A DNA stretch of 10,602 nucleotides from Patescibacteria group bacterium (GCA_018816815.1 JAHIVD010000010.1:1-10602); one strand, 5' to 3'. Numbered from the stretch's first letter, positions 1 to 7,806 are shown. Translations and numbers: made by a program. The notes: a model not told the origin generated them from the sequence alone.

Positions 1-1074
1 TGTATCAACCAAGGCTGTACCGATTATTGTTAATGACCCGCCTTCTTCACAGTTCCTTGCAGCTCCGAAAAAGTGTTTTGGAGGATAAAGGGCCACCGGA
101 TCAAATCCACCTGAAAGAGTCCTACCAGAGGGCGGTACAGACAGATTATATGCCCGACCGAGACGGGTAATTGAATCCAAAAGAATTACAACATCTTTTC
201 CGCTTTCAACAAACCTCTTAGCCCTCTCTAAAGCTATTTCTGCAGCTGTAGTTTGAGCCTCAGCCGGCTCATCAAAATTGCTGGCTATTACATCTCCTTT
301 GATGGATCTGGACAAATCAGTCACTTCTTCCGGCCTCTCACCTACCAAAACTGCCATCAGAATTACATCAGGATGGTTTTTAGCAACACCAATAGCAATA
401 TCTTTTAAGATAGTGGTTTTACCTGCTTTTGGCGGTGAAACAATTAAACCTCTTTGACCAAATCCAATCGGTGCCACCAAATCTATCACTCTTTGGCTAA
501 AAGGAGTTTTACCTGTTTCAAGTTTTAAGTGTTTATTAGGATAAATTGCTGTCAAGTCCTCGAATTTTGGCCGCTTGATCGGCCTGCCGTCCGCAGATAC
601 TAATTTATCCGCATTTTCTCCATTTACTTTATTTATTTGAAGCAAACCAAAATATCTTTCAGTTTCTTTTGGAGGTCTTGCTGCCCCTTCAACAAAATCA
701 CCCAGACGCAGCCAAAATCTTCTGATCTGACTAGCGGAAATATATACATCTGCATCAGAAGGTATATATTTAGGTCTAAGAAATCCATGACCTTCCGGCA
801 TAATATCTAAAACTCCGGAAACTTCTTCTGTTGGAACATCACGGTCACGGTCAGAATAACGGTCTCCATTGGAATAACCGCCGCCACTACCGTATTGTTG
901 TTTGGGACGGTAGGATGAATTGTTATATCTGCGGGTCCTTGGAGCATCAGAGTCTGCTTGTTGGCCAGTTGAACCGTTACTATTTTGTTCTACTGGATTA
1001 CCCACGAGTTGATCAGCCGTGCTTTTTGCTGACGACTCTTTTTTTGGTTTAAATGATTTTGTTACACGAGGCAT
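1..1074 (-). CDS. rho: Transcription termination factor Rho (3' end cut by window edge)
   Basis: Rho is the hexameric RNA-dependent ATPase that loads on nascent RNA and dissociates RNA polymerase. The 358 visible codons start at the ATG at 1072-1074. Residues about 12-82 are a low-complexity N-terminus rich in Gln, Gly, Ser, Asn, Tyr, Asp and Arg. A cold-shock-like RNA-binding domain follows at about 84-155, including GHGFLRPKYIPSDADVYIS. The RecA-type ATPase domain starts near 185, with Walker A PPKAGKT at 214-220, GERPEEV at 245-251, Walker B VVILLD ending at D300, then SITRLGRAYN and the Q-loop region PPSGRTLSGG (about 314-323). The frame is intact to base 1, where it reads GTALVDT, so roughly the last 60-80 residues lie outside the window. 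No Shine-Dalgarno is visible before the ATG. The gene follows the glycosyltransferase genes on the same strand but has its own promoter. Identification is secure from the motif series. Confidence 0.97.
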   Translation of the reverse strand, partial: MPRVTKSFKPKKESSAKSTADQLVGNPVEQNSNGSTGQQADSDAPRTRRYNNSSYRPKQQYGSGGGYSNGDRYSDRDRDVPTEEVSGVLDIMPEGHGFLRPKYIPSDADVYISASQIRRFWLRLGDFVEGAARPPKETERYFGLLQINKVNGENADKLVSADGRPIKRPKFEDLTAIYPNKHLKLETGKTPFSQRVIDLVAPIGFGQRGLIVSPPKAGKTTILKDIAIGVAKNHPDVILMAVLVGERPEEVTDLSRSIKGDVIASNFDEPAEAQTTAAEIALERAKRFVESGKDVVILLDSITRLGRAYNLSVPPSGRTLSGGFDPVALYPPKHFFGAARNCEEGGSLTIIGTALVDT

Positions 1075-1136
1075 AAATTTATATTGTTTAATTTACAATT
1101 TACAATGAATTTTCAGCGACTGAATCTTTAAAACGT

Positions 1137-1187
1137 TTGAGAAATAAAAAATTTAGACATTTATTTAAAATTGAGAAATAAAAAATT
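1137..1187. repeat. 17-bp direct repeat in the rho leader
   Basis: The 17-mer TTGAGAAATAAAAAATT occurs exactly at 1137-1153 and again at 1171-1187 (plus-strand reading), a 34-bp period. It lies in the A+T-rich transcribed leader of rho. The nearby stretch 1091-1115 repeats TTTACAA twice. No coding potential was seen in 1075-1284 apart from the promoter. Such A+T-rich repeats may be simple slippage or a dispersed intergenic family. I cannot tell which from one copy. Confidence 0.6.
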
Positions 1188-1227
1188 GAAAATTACCTTT
1201 ATCTGCAAATAGGATACTAACACCTTA

Positions 1228-1256
1228 AGTAAACCATATTTTGCTTCCTTTGTCAA
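1228..1256 (-). promoter_or_regulatory. Sigma-70-type promoter of rho
   Basis: On the minus strand there is a perfect -35 TTGACA (1251-1256), a 17-nt spacer and a -10 TTTACT (1228-1233, four of six consensus bases). The predicted start near 1221 leaves an untranslated leader of about 147 nt before rho. A long leader fits the known autoregulation of rho in other bacteria, but no specific control element is visible here. The promoter lies just after the preceding gene's stop at 1285, with no terminator hairpin between, so read-through from upstream is also possible. Confidence 0.6.
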
Positions 1257-1284
1257 GAATCCAATATAGCACAATCATACCAAC

Positions 1285-4200
1285 CTACTCCTTAGCATTA
1301 TGTAATAATAAAAAGATAAAAGTTCCAATAATTAAAATGAATCCTCCCCATTCCAGAAGTTGAGGCCAGTAGAAAATAATCAATGTACCGCTCTGGTTTG
1401 GCCCAATCAACCATCCATTAGCCCAATTATTAACTAAATAGTGATTGGACAGCTTTTGCAATGGAAAGTGATTAGGATAAAGCCAAGCTTGCCAACCAGG
1501 ATCAAAGGATTGAAAAAGGCTAAGTGTGTTGCTTTGATTCTTAGTATCATTAATTTTAACTGTATACAAATACGGAGCTGGGTGGTCAACATATTGTAAA
1601 GGAATTGTTTGAGATGTGACTTGAAAATTCGGTTTTTTAAAGGCAATATTGACTAAAAATTCCCATTGAATTGGATGAACAGAGATCTTACCAAGCTCGT
1701 TAATAGTTTCATCTGCATTAAATGACCAATTATCAAAATGGAGTTTATAGCTGGTACCAAATTCTTCCATTGGAGGTTGGAAAAAATAATAGGTTTGCAA
1801 AGTGCTGGATTTCGGTAAATACAACTCAAGATCTGCTCTGCGGGCGTTTAAATTTTCTAACCAGAATAATAAGCTGTTATTAGCCACATTTCTACTTTGA
1901 ACGCTAATAAAATAACCTAGATGATGAGGTAGTTGAGGCAAAACAAATTGAGCACTACAGTTATTAGCATGTCTTGACTTTAATCTTAATAATTGCCCCA
2001 ACCCCATGACCTGATTCTCTACCTCCCCTACAAAATTGTTTTGACTAAAAGCTAAATAGTCACAATTCGCATTACTGGCAACTGCCAGTTTAGTTGGATC
2101 AATTAAAGCACTATATAAACTTTCAACCTTAGGTATTCTAATTTGTAATAACGAACCATCAAAACTGACTTTAGGAATAGTAAAACCTGATTCCTCTAGC
2201 TTAGTCTGATCAAACCAAGATTGGGATCTACTAATCTGATAGGGTAAATCCAATTGATAGCTTGCTACTTCTTTAGGCACATTGCTACTTAAAATTATCT
2301 CTTGATCGTTTTCTTCAATCCAATAAGGATGGAGTGATGACGATTGATTAGAGAATAATTCTCTAAAAGGATAGTAAATATCAGTTTGATACTGTTTATC
2401 GGGTTGATTTAAAGAAATATAGTCTCCCAAAGTAAAAGATCCTTGATCAATGTCTCCCCATTTATAAACTGGGCCAACTACTGGTAAATCAGAAGTTAAT
2501 GAAATAAATTTTTGCGTAGAACCAGGGTTTTGTATTTGATAAACCAATATGTGATTAAATTGTTTGATTAAGGAAATCCTAGTTGATTCCTTAATCATTG
2601 TTTGAAATTGTTCTTGATAGGTTGATTTTGCAGACGAAACATCAATTATATCTTGATCGACAATCAACCAATTAACTTTATACTTTGCTAGAACTGATTC
2701 GAATAAGGATAAGTTTTGCGAATAAAGCGCATGTGAGGCCTCCCAGTAAAAACCCTCATTCGTAGGAATCCAGCGGTCAAATTCTCTGTTCAAAATAGGT
2801 TGACGCAAACCAAACCAAACAAAACCAGCTCCTTCATAATCCCAGTTATAGTAAGTCCAACCCCAAAAAGTATTCATAGGTAAATAAGCTATTCTGGTGG
2901 CTGAATCCTGGGTTCTAAACCAATTAAACATTTCAAAATATTCATTCGGGATATTAACTTTCATCTTGTAGTTAATCAGATTGCCGGAAAAAAGTGGCCA
3001 CATAAAATAAATTAAGGCGAAGCTAAACCATATAAAAATCAGGATAGTAAGAAATACACGAATTTTTCTGCCTAATTTGGAAATATTAGAAAGGATAAAG
3101 CTGACGAAAAAAGAAAAATATATAACATAGGCAAAAGCCAGCATTGTAGAAAACTTGGTAAAGGGAAACCTAAGCGCTTCTTTAAAAATAGTATTTTTCG
3201 ATAAAAAATGCTCATAGACAAATTGAAATAGAAAATTATCATTGCAAATAAAGAAAAGTGGAATCACCAAAACCGGCCATAAAGCAATACCTATAATATA
3301 TCTCTTAAACATAGAGATTGCTAAGCCAACCATTGAAAAAGCAAAAAAGGAAAAACCAATCAAAATTACTCCAGGTTGCTTTAAGTGAAAATCCCAATCT
3401 TTCAATATATAACCAAACTGATCCTGCGCGCTATTATACTCTCCCCACTCAAACAGAAAATTCTTAAGCAAAACTGTATTAAATATATCTCCATAATTTT
3501 TCCCAACTTGAAAAGCTCTCTCTGAAAATTGTGAATGTATTTTGGATTCAATTACAGTATTCCCGTAATTTACAACATAATAAATATTTGGCAAAAGCCA
3601 GAAAGAATTAATTAATAATGTTAAAACTAGTAATAATAGCCCTTTCTTGAACTTCTTTTTAAGAACAGATAAGGTAACTATAAACAACACAAATACTGCA
3701 AAAAAGGCGTAAAACAAAGTTGGAGTATGAGCAATTGGAGCTGTAAACAAAACCACCACAGCAAACAACAACAAATTTTTCTTACCACCGCTCAACATGT
3801 ATTTTGTAGAAAAAAGAAAAAACCATCCTAAGGTAGCAAAATGAGTAGCAAACATCTCCAACGGTAAAACATACGTTTGAAGGGTAGCCAGATTTAATAA
3901 ATAAAATAAGGCAGACAAAAAAGCCACCATATCTTTTTGTAAACTTGTTAAAGCAGTTTTCTGATGCTTAACCAATTCCGCAATAAAATAATATACCCCC
4001 AATACTCCAACTATTAAAGTCAGGAAAAAATAGCCATATCTTATAAACGAGACAGGCAAAATTAAGGAACTTAAATAATATATTATCAGCCTGGGTATTT
4101 CCGCTGCATGTGCCTGAGCTGCTGCTGCCCCTAAACCTTGATGTTCCTGCCAAACACTAAAAATTCTTTTGAAATATTCTGAAAAATCAAATTCTGGGTG

Positions 4201-4323
4201 AAGAGTATCCCAACCTGATAAATAAGTTCCAGGAATATAATTTTGTATTGCCAAATAAATCACAAAAAATAAAAGAATACCAGGAAAAACTAAATGTCGT
4301 TGGTAATTAAAATTTAATTTCAT
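1285..4323 (-). CDS. Large polytopic GT-C-like membrane protein (AftD/YfhO-like)
   Basis: A protein of about 1012 aa. The N-terminal half (to about residue 450) is a series of hydrophobic membrane helices. The first extracytoplasmic loop carries GWDTLHPEFD (W38, D39, D46), the place where GT-C transferases have their catalytic acidic residue. The C-terminal half is a large extracytoplasmic region ending in a beta-rich module with QSFDPGWQAW (about 938-947), as in YfhO-like proteins, then one last membrane helix (about 990-1007) and a short basic or polar end. I infer a lipid-linked sugar transferase acting outside the membrane on glycans or surface polymer. The substrate is unknown. The start is uncertain: ATG at 4321-4323 is chosen, and a TTG two codons upstream (4327-4329) is possible, with GGGGA about 8 nt before it. 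It overlaps the end of the preceding transferase gene by 17-23 nt, so the two are probably translationally coupled. The stop is TAG. Confidence 0.8.
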   Translation of the reverse strand: MKLNFNYQRHLVFPGILLFFVIYLAIQNYIPGTYLSGWDTLHPEFDFSEYFKRIFSVWQEHQGLGAAAAQAHAAEIPRLIIYYLSSLILPVSFIRYGYFFLTLIVGVLGVYYFIAELVKHQKTALTSLQKDMVAFLSALFYLLNLATLQTYVLPLEMFATHFATLGWFFLFSTKYMLSGGKKNLLLFAVVVLFTAPIAHTPTLFYAFFAVFVLFIVTLSVLKKKFKKGLLLLVLTLLINSFWLLPNIYYVVNYGNTVIESKIHSQFSERAFQVGKNYGDIFNTVLLKNFLFEWGEYNSAQDQFGYILKDWDFHLKQPGVILIGFSFFAFSMVGLAISMFKRYIIGIALWPVLVIPLFFICNDNFLFQFVYEHFLSKNTIFKEALRFPFTKFSTMLAFAYVIYFSFFVSFILSNISKLGRKIRVFLTILIFIWFSFALIYFMWPLFSGNLINYKMKVNIPNEYFEMFNWFRTQDSATRIAYLPMNTFWGWTYYNWDYEGAGFVWFGLRQPILNREFDRWIPTNEGFYWEASHALYSQNLSLFESVLAKYKVNWLIVDQDIIDVSSAKSTYQEQFQTMIKESTRISLIKQFNHILVYQIQNPGSTQKFISLTSDLPVVGPVYKWGDIDQGSFTLGDYISLNQPDKQYQTDIYYPFRELFSNQSSSLHPYWIEENDQEIILSSNVPKEVASYQLDLPYQISRSQSWFDQTKLEESGFTIPKVSFDGSLLQIRIPKVESLYSALIDPTKLAVASNANCDYLAFSQNNFVGEVENQVMGLGQLLRLKSRHANNCSAQFVLPQLPHHLGYFISVQSRNVANNSLLFWLENLNARRADLELYLPKSSTLQTYYFFQPPMEEFGTSYKLHFDNWSFNADETINELGKISVHPIQWEFLVNIAFKKPNFQVTSQTIPLQYVDHPAPYLYTVKINDTKNQSNTLSLFQSFDPGWQAWLYPNHFPLQKLSNHYLVNNWANGWLIGPNQSGTLIIFYWPQLLEWGGFILIIGTFIFLLLHNAKE

Positions 4324-5875
4324 AGACAAATAAACTATCCCCGTCAGGTAAATTATACTGCTTAATTAATCCCACCTTCTCGGAACTGAAGTAAACTAAA
4401 TATTCTTTTAATTGTTTCAGTACAGCTAAATGACGCAATGCGCCTTCCGGGCCAAAACTTTTATCCGGAATCAAAACATAATCAAAATAGGCCAAATATG
4501 CTTCCATTTTTGATATCTCGCTAAACGGGTTTAAATCATAAGGAGCCCAAAATTTTATAAAAGCATCTTTTTGTTCTTTCTGATACAATTCTAAATTCTT
4601 CGCATTAAACTCGCTTTTGTCTACTAATATTAATACTTTTGTGGATATATTTGGATTTTTTGAGCCTAAATCAGTAATTATTTGTTTTTGAGGCCAGATT
4701 ATTGTTTCGAACTTAGGAGCTAAATATCCACTGGTTTTTTTACCTAAGTTGATATAATCAACCCAACCAATTACAGGTAGTTTAATTGCTCTTTGGTAGT
4801 CTATTTCCTTTGGATTAAGTGGTACACCAAATGATAAACAAAAAAAGTACATCAAATAATAAAAGCTGACAAGAATGGTTATCGAAATCCCTAAATACTT
4901 CTTTTTGTCAATAATTTTCACCAGAAAGTATGCAATCGCTATTGAAGCAAAAGGAAGTATTGGTAAAATATACCTCGGATCTTTATTAGGAATCAGGGTA
5001 AAAATGAGATAGATAAAAACAATAACTGCAGTAATTGAAATACCTCTCTCTTTTTTGAAATAAATAAGAACCGGAATTGCTAACAAAAACAAAATCATCC
5101 CTAACCAGGTTAAATGAAAGTTAGTTAAAACCTGCAAATAATAAATATAGTTCTGCAAACTAAATAGTACCTGAGGATCAACTGTTTCAGCTGTAAAACT
5201 GACTTTTGCCCTGTTTAATATATTGGTAAAATTAACAAAATACCAAGGCAAACTGATTAAGACTATCGCGCCTAATGATAAGCCTAAGTTTTTTAACCGA
5301 GATAGTTTAAATGAAGTTATAAAAGGAATAAGTAAATAGACAATTGCCACCCATTTAGTTAAAACAGCAAAACTAAGTAGAATCATTGCAAACAGTGAGT
5401 TTTTTAAATTAGAGAATTTTTCTGATTTTTCCAAAAAATACAAACTACCTAAAATCAAGGCTACTAACGGCATCTCAAGTAAAAAATTCCGGGACTGTCC
5501 ATAGACAGCAGGCAAAAAAGAGAAAAAACAGGCGGTAAATATAGCAACTTTCTCATCTTTAAAAATTTCTTTGACATAAAGATATAAGAAACTGATTGCC
5601 AAAAGGAAAAAACCGGTCATCACTAAAGGACCAATTAATAAAATGGGTCCAGTAAAAATCATTATTAACGCAACTATAATATGTACAAAGGGTGGATAAT
5701 AGTCCGAGATCTGAAAAAAATTAACTTGGCTTTGGCCTTTAAAAAGATCTACAAAGTTCAAAGAGATTAATGTATGCCCGGCTTGATCCCAAGCTAAGGG
5801 TGATTGATCAAGTAAAATCCAGATCAAATTAGCCAGGAGATGAAAAACAAGCAGTAGATACAACCATTTCCTCAT
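4307..5875 (-). CDS. Membrane glycosyltransferase, GT39/ArnT-like (PMT_2 type, GT-C fold)
   Basis: A 522-aa protein with about ten hydrophobic helices in the first 345 residues, followed by a soluble extracytoplasmic tail of about 170 residues. GT39/PMT-type hallmarks are visible: a first-loop acidic residue in LAWDQAGH (D30), DYYPPFVH (58-65), SRNFLLEMP (128-136, E134), AVLTKW (170-175) and NKDPRYILPILP (297-308). The family moves a sugar from a polyprenyl-phosphate carrier to an acceptor on the outer face of the membrane. The acceptor here cannot be read from sequence. The gene starts at ATG 5873-5875 without a Shine-Dalgarno. It lies 73 nt after the 348-aa gene, with a strong hairpin between, and overlaps the larger GT-C gene downstream. 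The pair probably serves one envelope-glycan or protein-glycosylation step. The family call is firm and the precise activity is open. Confidence 0.85.
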   Translation of the reverse strand: MRKWLYLLLVFHLLANLIWILLDQSPLAWDQAGHTLISLNFVDLFKGQSQVNFFQISDYYPPFVHIIVALIMIFTGPILLIGPLVMTGFFLLAISFLYLYVKEIFKDEKVAIFTACFFSFLPAVYGQSRNFLLEMPLVALILGSLYFLEKSEKFSNLKNSLFAMILLSFAVLTKWVAIVYLLIPFITSFKLSRLKNLGLSLGAIVLISLPWYFVNFTNILNRAKVSFTAETVDPQVLFSLQNYIYYLQVLTNFHLTWLGMILFLLAIPVLIYFKKERGISITAVIVFIYLIFTLIPNKDPRYILPILPFASIAIAYFLVKIIDKKKYLGISITILVSFYYLMYFFCLSFGVPLNPKEIDYQRAIKLPVIGWVDYINLGKKTSGYLAPKFETIIWPQKQIITDLGSKNPNISTKVLILVDKSEFNAKNLELYQKEQKDAFIKFWAPYDLNPFSEISKMEAYLAYFDYVLIPDKSFGPEGALRHLAVLKQLKEYLVYFSSEKVGLIKQYNLPDGDSLFVYEIKF

Positions 5876-5894
5876 AATTCTAGTTTAACACCAA

Positions 5895-5921
5895 CAAGGC
5901 TGTCCATAAAGGACAGCCTTG
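5895..5921 (-). terminator. Strong hairpin between the 348-aa gene and the glycosyltransferase pair
   Basis: There is a perfect 11-bp stem: CAAGGCTGTCC (5895-5905) pairs with GGACAGCCTTG (5911-5921) around a 5-nt loop. On the minus strand it follows the 348-aa gene's stop by 27 nt and is followed by TTGGTGTTAAAC rather than a proper U-tract. It may be a weak or partial terminator, or an mRNA-stabilising or processing hairpin that sets different levels for the surface proteins and the transferases. A smaller hairpin with a similar loop lies at about 5931-5945. Confidence 0.55.
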
Positions 5922-5948
5922 AGGTAAACATGATCCATAAAAGGATTA

Positions 5949-6995
5949 TCACCAATTTCTGTCAAAAATAGATCTCCATGGACCGTTACCTGATTTACCC
6001 ATACCTGCAAAAGCACCTGTATTCAAATCTAAAAAGTATGCTCTAACAGTACCACAACCTTCGTCGCCACAGTTAGGATTATTGACCAAAGCATTTTCAA
6101 CTATCTGTTCAAACTGTCCTTGAGAGACAAAACTTCCTCTTGGATACATATCCCCCACAACTGCGCCAGAAGTATGATTTGTAACACGAGCAACTCTATT
6201 GCGGTCTGCTGGGGTTGAATTGTCTCCAAATAAGCCCCTTATTACCACAATATTATGATTACCTACTGGCCCTCCTATTTCCAAATGAAAACGAGTAGAA
6301 CCAGTTCCTGTAATTCCAACACTCATGGCGTTACCATTTAACATACTAAAGGCTCCCTCCGGAACAAGAAGACTGTCTTCTTTTGTGTGTAAAACATAAT
6401 GGTTGCCTGAATCAAAACAAAGTGCAGATTGACCGAACTGTTCAAGTTGTTCTGGCGGAAATCTCCAACACTCCACTTTTAATACACCTGGTTCAGCAAT
6501 TATCATTTCTGATCCTAGCTTTATGGTATTTGTAAAAACATTTCCATAACCATCAGCACCATCAGCTATCAAAACATCAGCTGCGTTAATCCTCTCTGGT
6601 ACTCCCTGAAAATTACCCACATTTTCTATACCTCCAGCAACTTCGGTAACTGCAGGTTTAGGTGTAACAGTAGCAATAGCAGTAACTTCAGATATAGGTG
6701 TAGCTGTAGCAGCGACTTCAGGTGTAGCTGTAATTTCTACAGGCACTAATGTAGCAGTTGGATCAGGTACAAAACCTTCCGCTTCTCTAGTAACTGGTGC
6801 CGGATAAAAATGATCCCAAGTCGTCTTACCTACAACACCAACAACACTACCTGCACCAAGTATAGTTACGGCCAATAACCCCCTTGTCCTCCACCTTGCC
6901 CTCCCCCACCATGTTCCAAACCTTGTCTCCCTGAATCCTGCCCAGATTCCTCCTCTTTCTCTGGACATCTCTCTATTTGTTTCTTGCTCACTCAT
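5949..6995 (-). CDS. Unrecognised membrane-anchored extracytoplasmic protein, 348 aa
   Basis: I do not recognise this family. Residues 1-38 are cytoplasmic in character and unusually rich in Arg and Trp (W18, W29, W30, W35). One hydrophobic helix follows (about 39-56). Residues about 64-120 are a Pro/Thr/Ala/Val linker with ATATP and TPKPAVTE-like units, as in cell-wall-spanning stalks. A folded domain of about 220 residues (129-348) then carries four Cys (176, 193, 309, 314), which could form disulfides outside the cell. The last residues are rich in Gly, Asn and Trp. The start at ATG 6993-6995 is well supported by a Shine-Dalgarno just upstream. The ORF overlaps the end of the LPKTG gene by 8 nt (ATGAGTGA), so the two are co-translated and likely work together at the surface. 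It ends TGATAA, a tandem stop. The first 120 bases of the gene are more G+C- and purine-rich than its surroundings. Confidence 0.8.
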   Translation of the reverse strand: MSEQETNREMSRERGGIWAGFRETRFGTWWGRARWRTRGLLAVTILGAGSVVGVVGKTTWDHFYPAPVTREAEGFVPDPTATLVPVEITATPEVAATATPISEVTAIATVTPKPAVTEVAGGIENVGNFQGVPERINAADVLIADGADGYGNVFTNTIKLGSEMIIAEPGVLKVECWRFPPEQLEQFGQSALCFDSGNHYVLHTKEDSLLVPEGAFSMLNGNAMSVGITGTGSTRFHLEIGGPVGNHNIVVIRGLFGDNSTPADRNRVARVTNHTSGAVVGDMYPRGSFVSQGQFEQIVENALVNNPNCGDEGCGTVRAYFLDLNTGAFAGMGKSGNGPWRSIFDRNW

Positions 6996-7749
6996 TTAAT
7001 TCACCCCCTCTTTTTATAAATTCTCTAACCTGCCAAATATAATTAGCATGGTTTTGTTCATCTATATCATTTGAATTATTTAAAGCAAATTTTCTCAACC
7101 GAAATCCAACAGGCAATAACCCTACTGCAGACCAAGCTGCTAAGGGTGCTCCTGTTTTAGGAAGCTCTTTTACCGGAGGTATTGGTTTAATAATATTTTG
7201 CTGGATACAGAAAGTACTAGTATCTTGATCTAAAAGTGATTCTGTTTTAGCTTGCGCTAAATTAACAGGACAAATAATACCTATAGCTCCCTGATCAACG
7301 TTAACCTTAGCTTCTACCAAGAGAGGCTGTGATTGACTGCCAGGAGATAATTTATCAATAGAAAAATGTATTTTCCCGTCTGTGTTTGCAGAACCGCCTT
7401 TTGTATCTGTATTTACAGACCCTCCTGTTACATAAGACAGTTGAGGTGGCAATTGATCAGTTACATCAATATTATTTAAATCATCATTACCAGTATTAGT
7501 TACCACTAACTGGAAAAAAACAGTTTGACTGGGAGTAAATAAATATTGATCTCTATTGAGATTATCAACATATTGCATTGTTTGAGGATTAAAGATTTTT
7601 TTATCTACATAGAATCTTTTACTAGGAGTTGGTTGTGGAGGTGTGTATTGAGCAAATACTGGTGGAACAACTAAAAAACTAAACAATGTTAAAACCGCTA
7701 CTAAAAGGCCAGATTGATATAAACAAGAAGCAAAAGATCTCTTTTTCAT
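6988..7749 (-). CDS. Secreted DUF11-like surface protein with LPKTG sorting motif
   Basis: A 253-aa protein. Residues 1-33 form a Sec signal peptide: MKKR, a hydrophobic core, then a likely cut after VFA before Gln34. A beta-sandwich domain of the DUF11 type spans about 70-170, with VVTNTGNDDLNNIDVTDQLP (82-101) as the signature. Two Cys (160, 181) could pair. A Pro-rich stretch leads to LPKTG at 196-200, then a hydrophobic segment (about 201-216) and the basic RLRK. This is the order of a sortase substrate. The oddity is a further 33 or so polar residues after the RLRK, whereas sortase substrates usually end a few residues after the basic patch. No sortase gene is in the window. The start codon ATG 7747-7749 lies 12 nt after a consensus -10 box, so the leader is almost absent. 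The stop TGA overlaps the next gene's ATG. Confidence 0.85.
   Translation of the reverse strand: MKKRSFASCLYQSGLLVAVLTLFSFLVVPPVFAQYTPPQPTPSKRFYVDKKIFNPQTMQYVDNLNRDQYLFTPSQTVFFQLVVTNTGNDDLNNIDVTDQLPPQLSYVTGGSVNTDTKGGSANTDGKIHFSIDKLSPGSQSQPLLVEAKVNVDQGAIGIICPVNLAQAKTESLLDQDTSTFCIQQNIIKPIPPVKELPKTGAPLAAWSAVGLLPVGFRLRKFALNNSNDIDEQNHANYIWQVREFIKRGGELNE
7001..7010 (-). promoter_or_regulatory. Strong Shine-Dalgarno of the 348-aa gene
   Basis: The minus strand reads GAGGGGGTGA ending 5 nt before the ATG at 6993-6995. It differs from the ideal AGGAGGTGA core at one base and fixes the start codon. It lies inside the last codons of the upstream LPKTG gene, consistent with re-initiation. It contrasts with most other genes in the window, which have no such site. 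Confidence 0.75.
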
Positions 7750-7761
7750 AGTTGAAAATGT

Positions 7762-7790
7762 ATTCTACTATAGGGTTATCTTTTTGTCAA
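7762..7790 (-). promoter_or_regulatory. Near-consensus sigma-70 promoter of the LPKTG/348-aa operon
   Basis: On the minus strand the -35 is TTGACA (7785-7790), the spacer is exactly 17 nt, and the -10 is TAGAAT (7762-7767). A start about 7 nt after the -10 falls near 7755, only about 5 nt before the ATG at 7749. There is no Shine-Dalgarno in that leader. This is the best-formed promoter in the window and suggests strong expression of a nearly leaderless mRNA. Confidence 0.85.
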
Positions 7791-7806
7791 TAGCGGTTTA
7801 AAACCT

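Noticed and set aside
831..1052. Plus-strand ORF of 73 codons inside rho
   Set aside because: It is antisense to the low-complexity start of rho, has no ribosome binding site, and its composition mirrors the rho codons.
1434..1646. Minus-strand ORF in another frame of the large GT-C gene, and similarly 3968-4153
   Set aside because: Both lie entirely within a longer, clearly coding frame and have no independent start signals.
5873..5911. TGGACA-18-TAGAAT promoter-like pair just before the GT39-type gene
   Set aside because: The predicted transcript start would fall inside or after the ATG, and the -35 lies in the stem of the strong hairpin.
5949..6990. Possible recoding of TGA as glycine (Gracilibacteria/SR1 code)
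   Set aside because: TGA ends two genes at sensible places (6988-6990 and 5949-5951), and no confident gene has an internal TGA.
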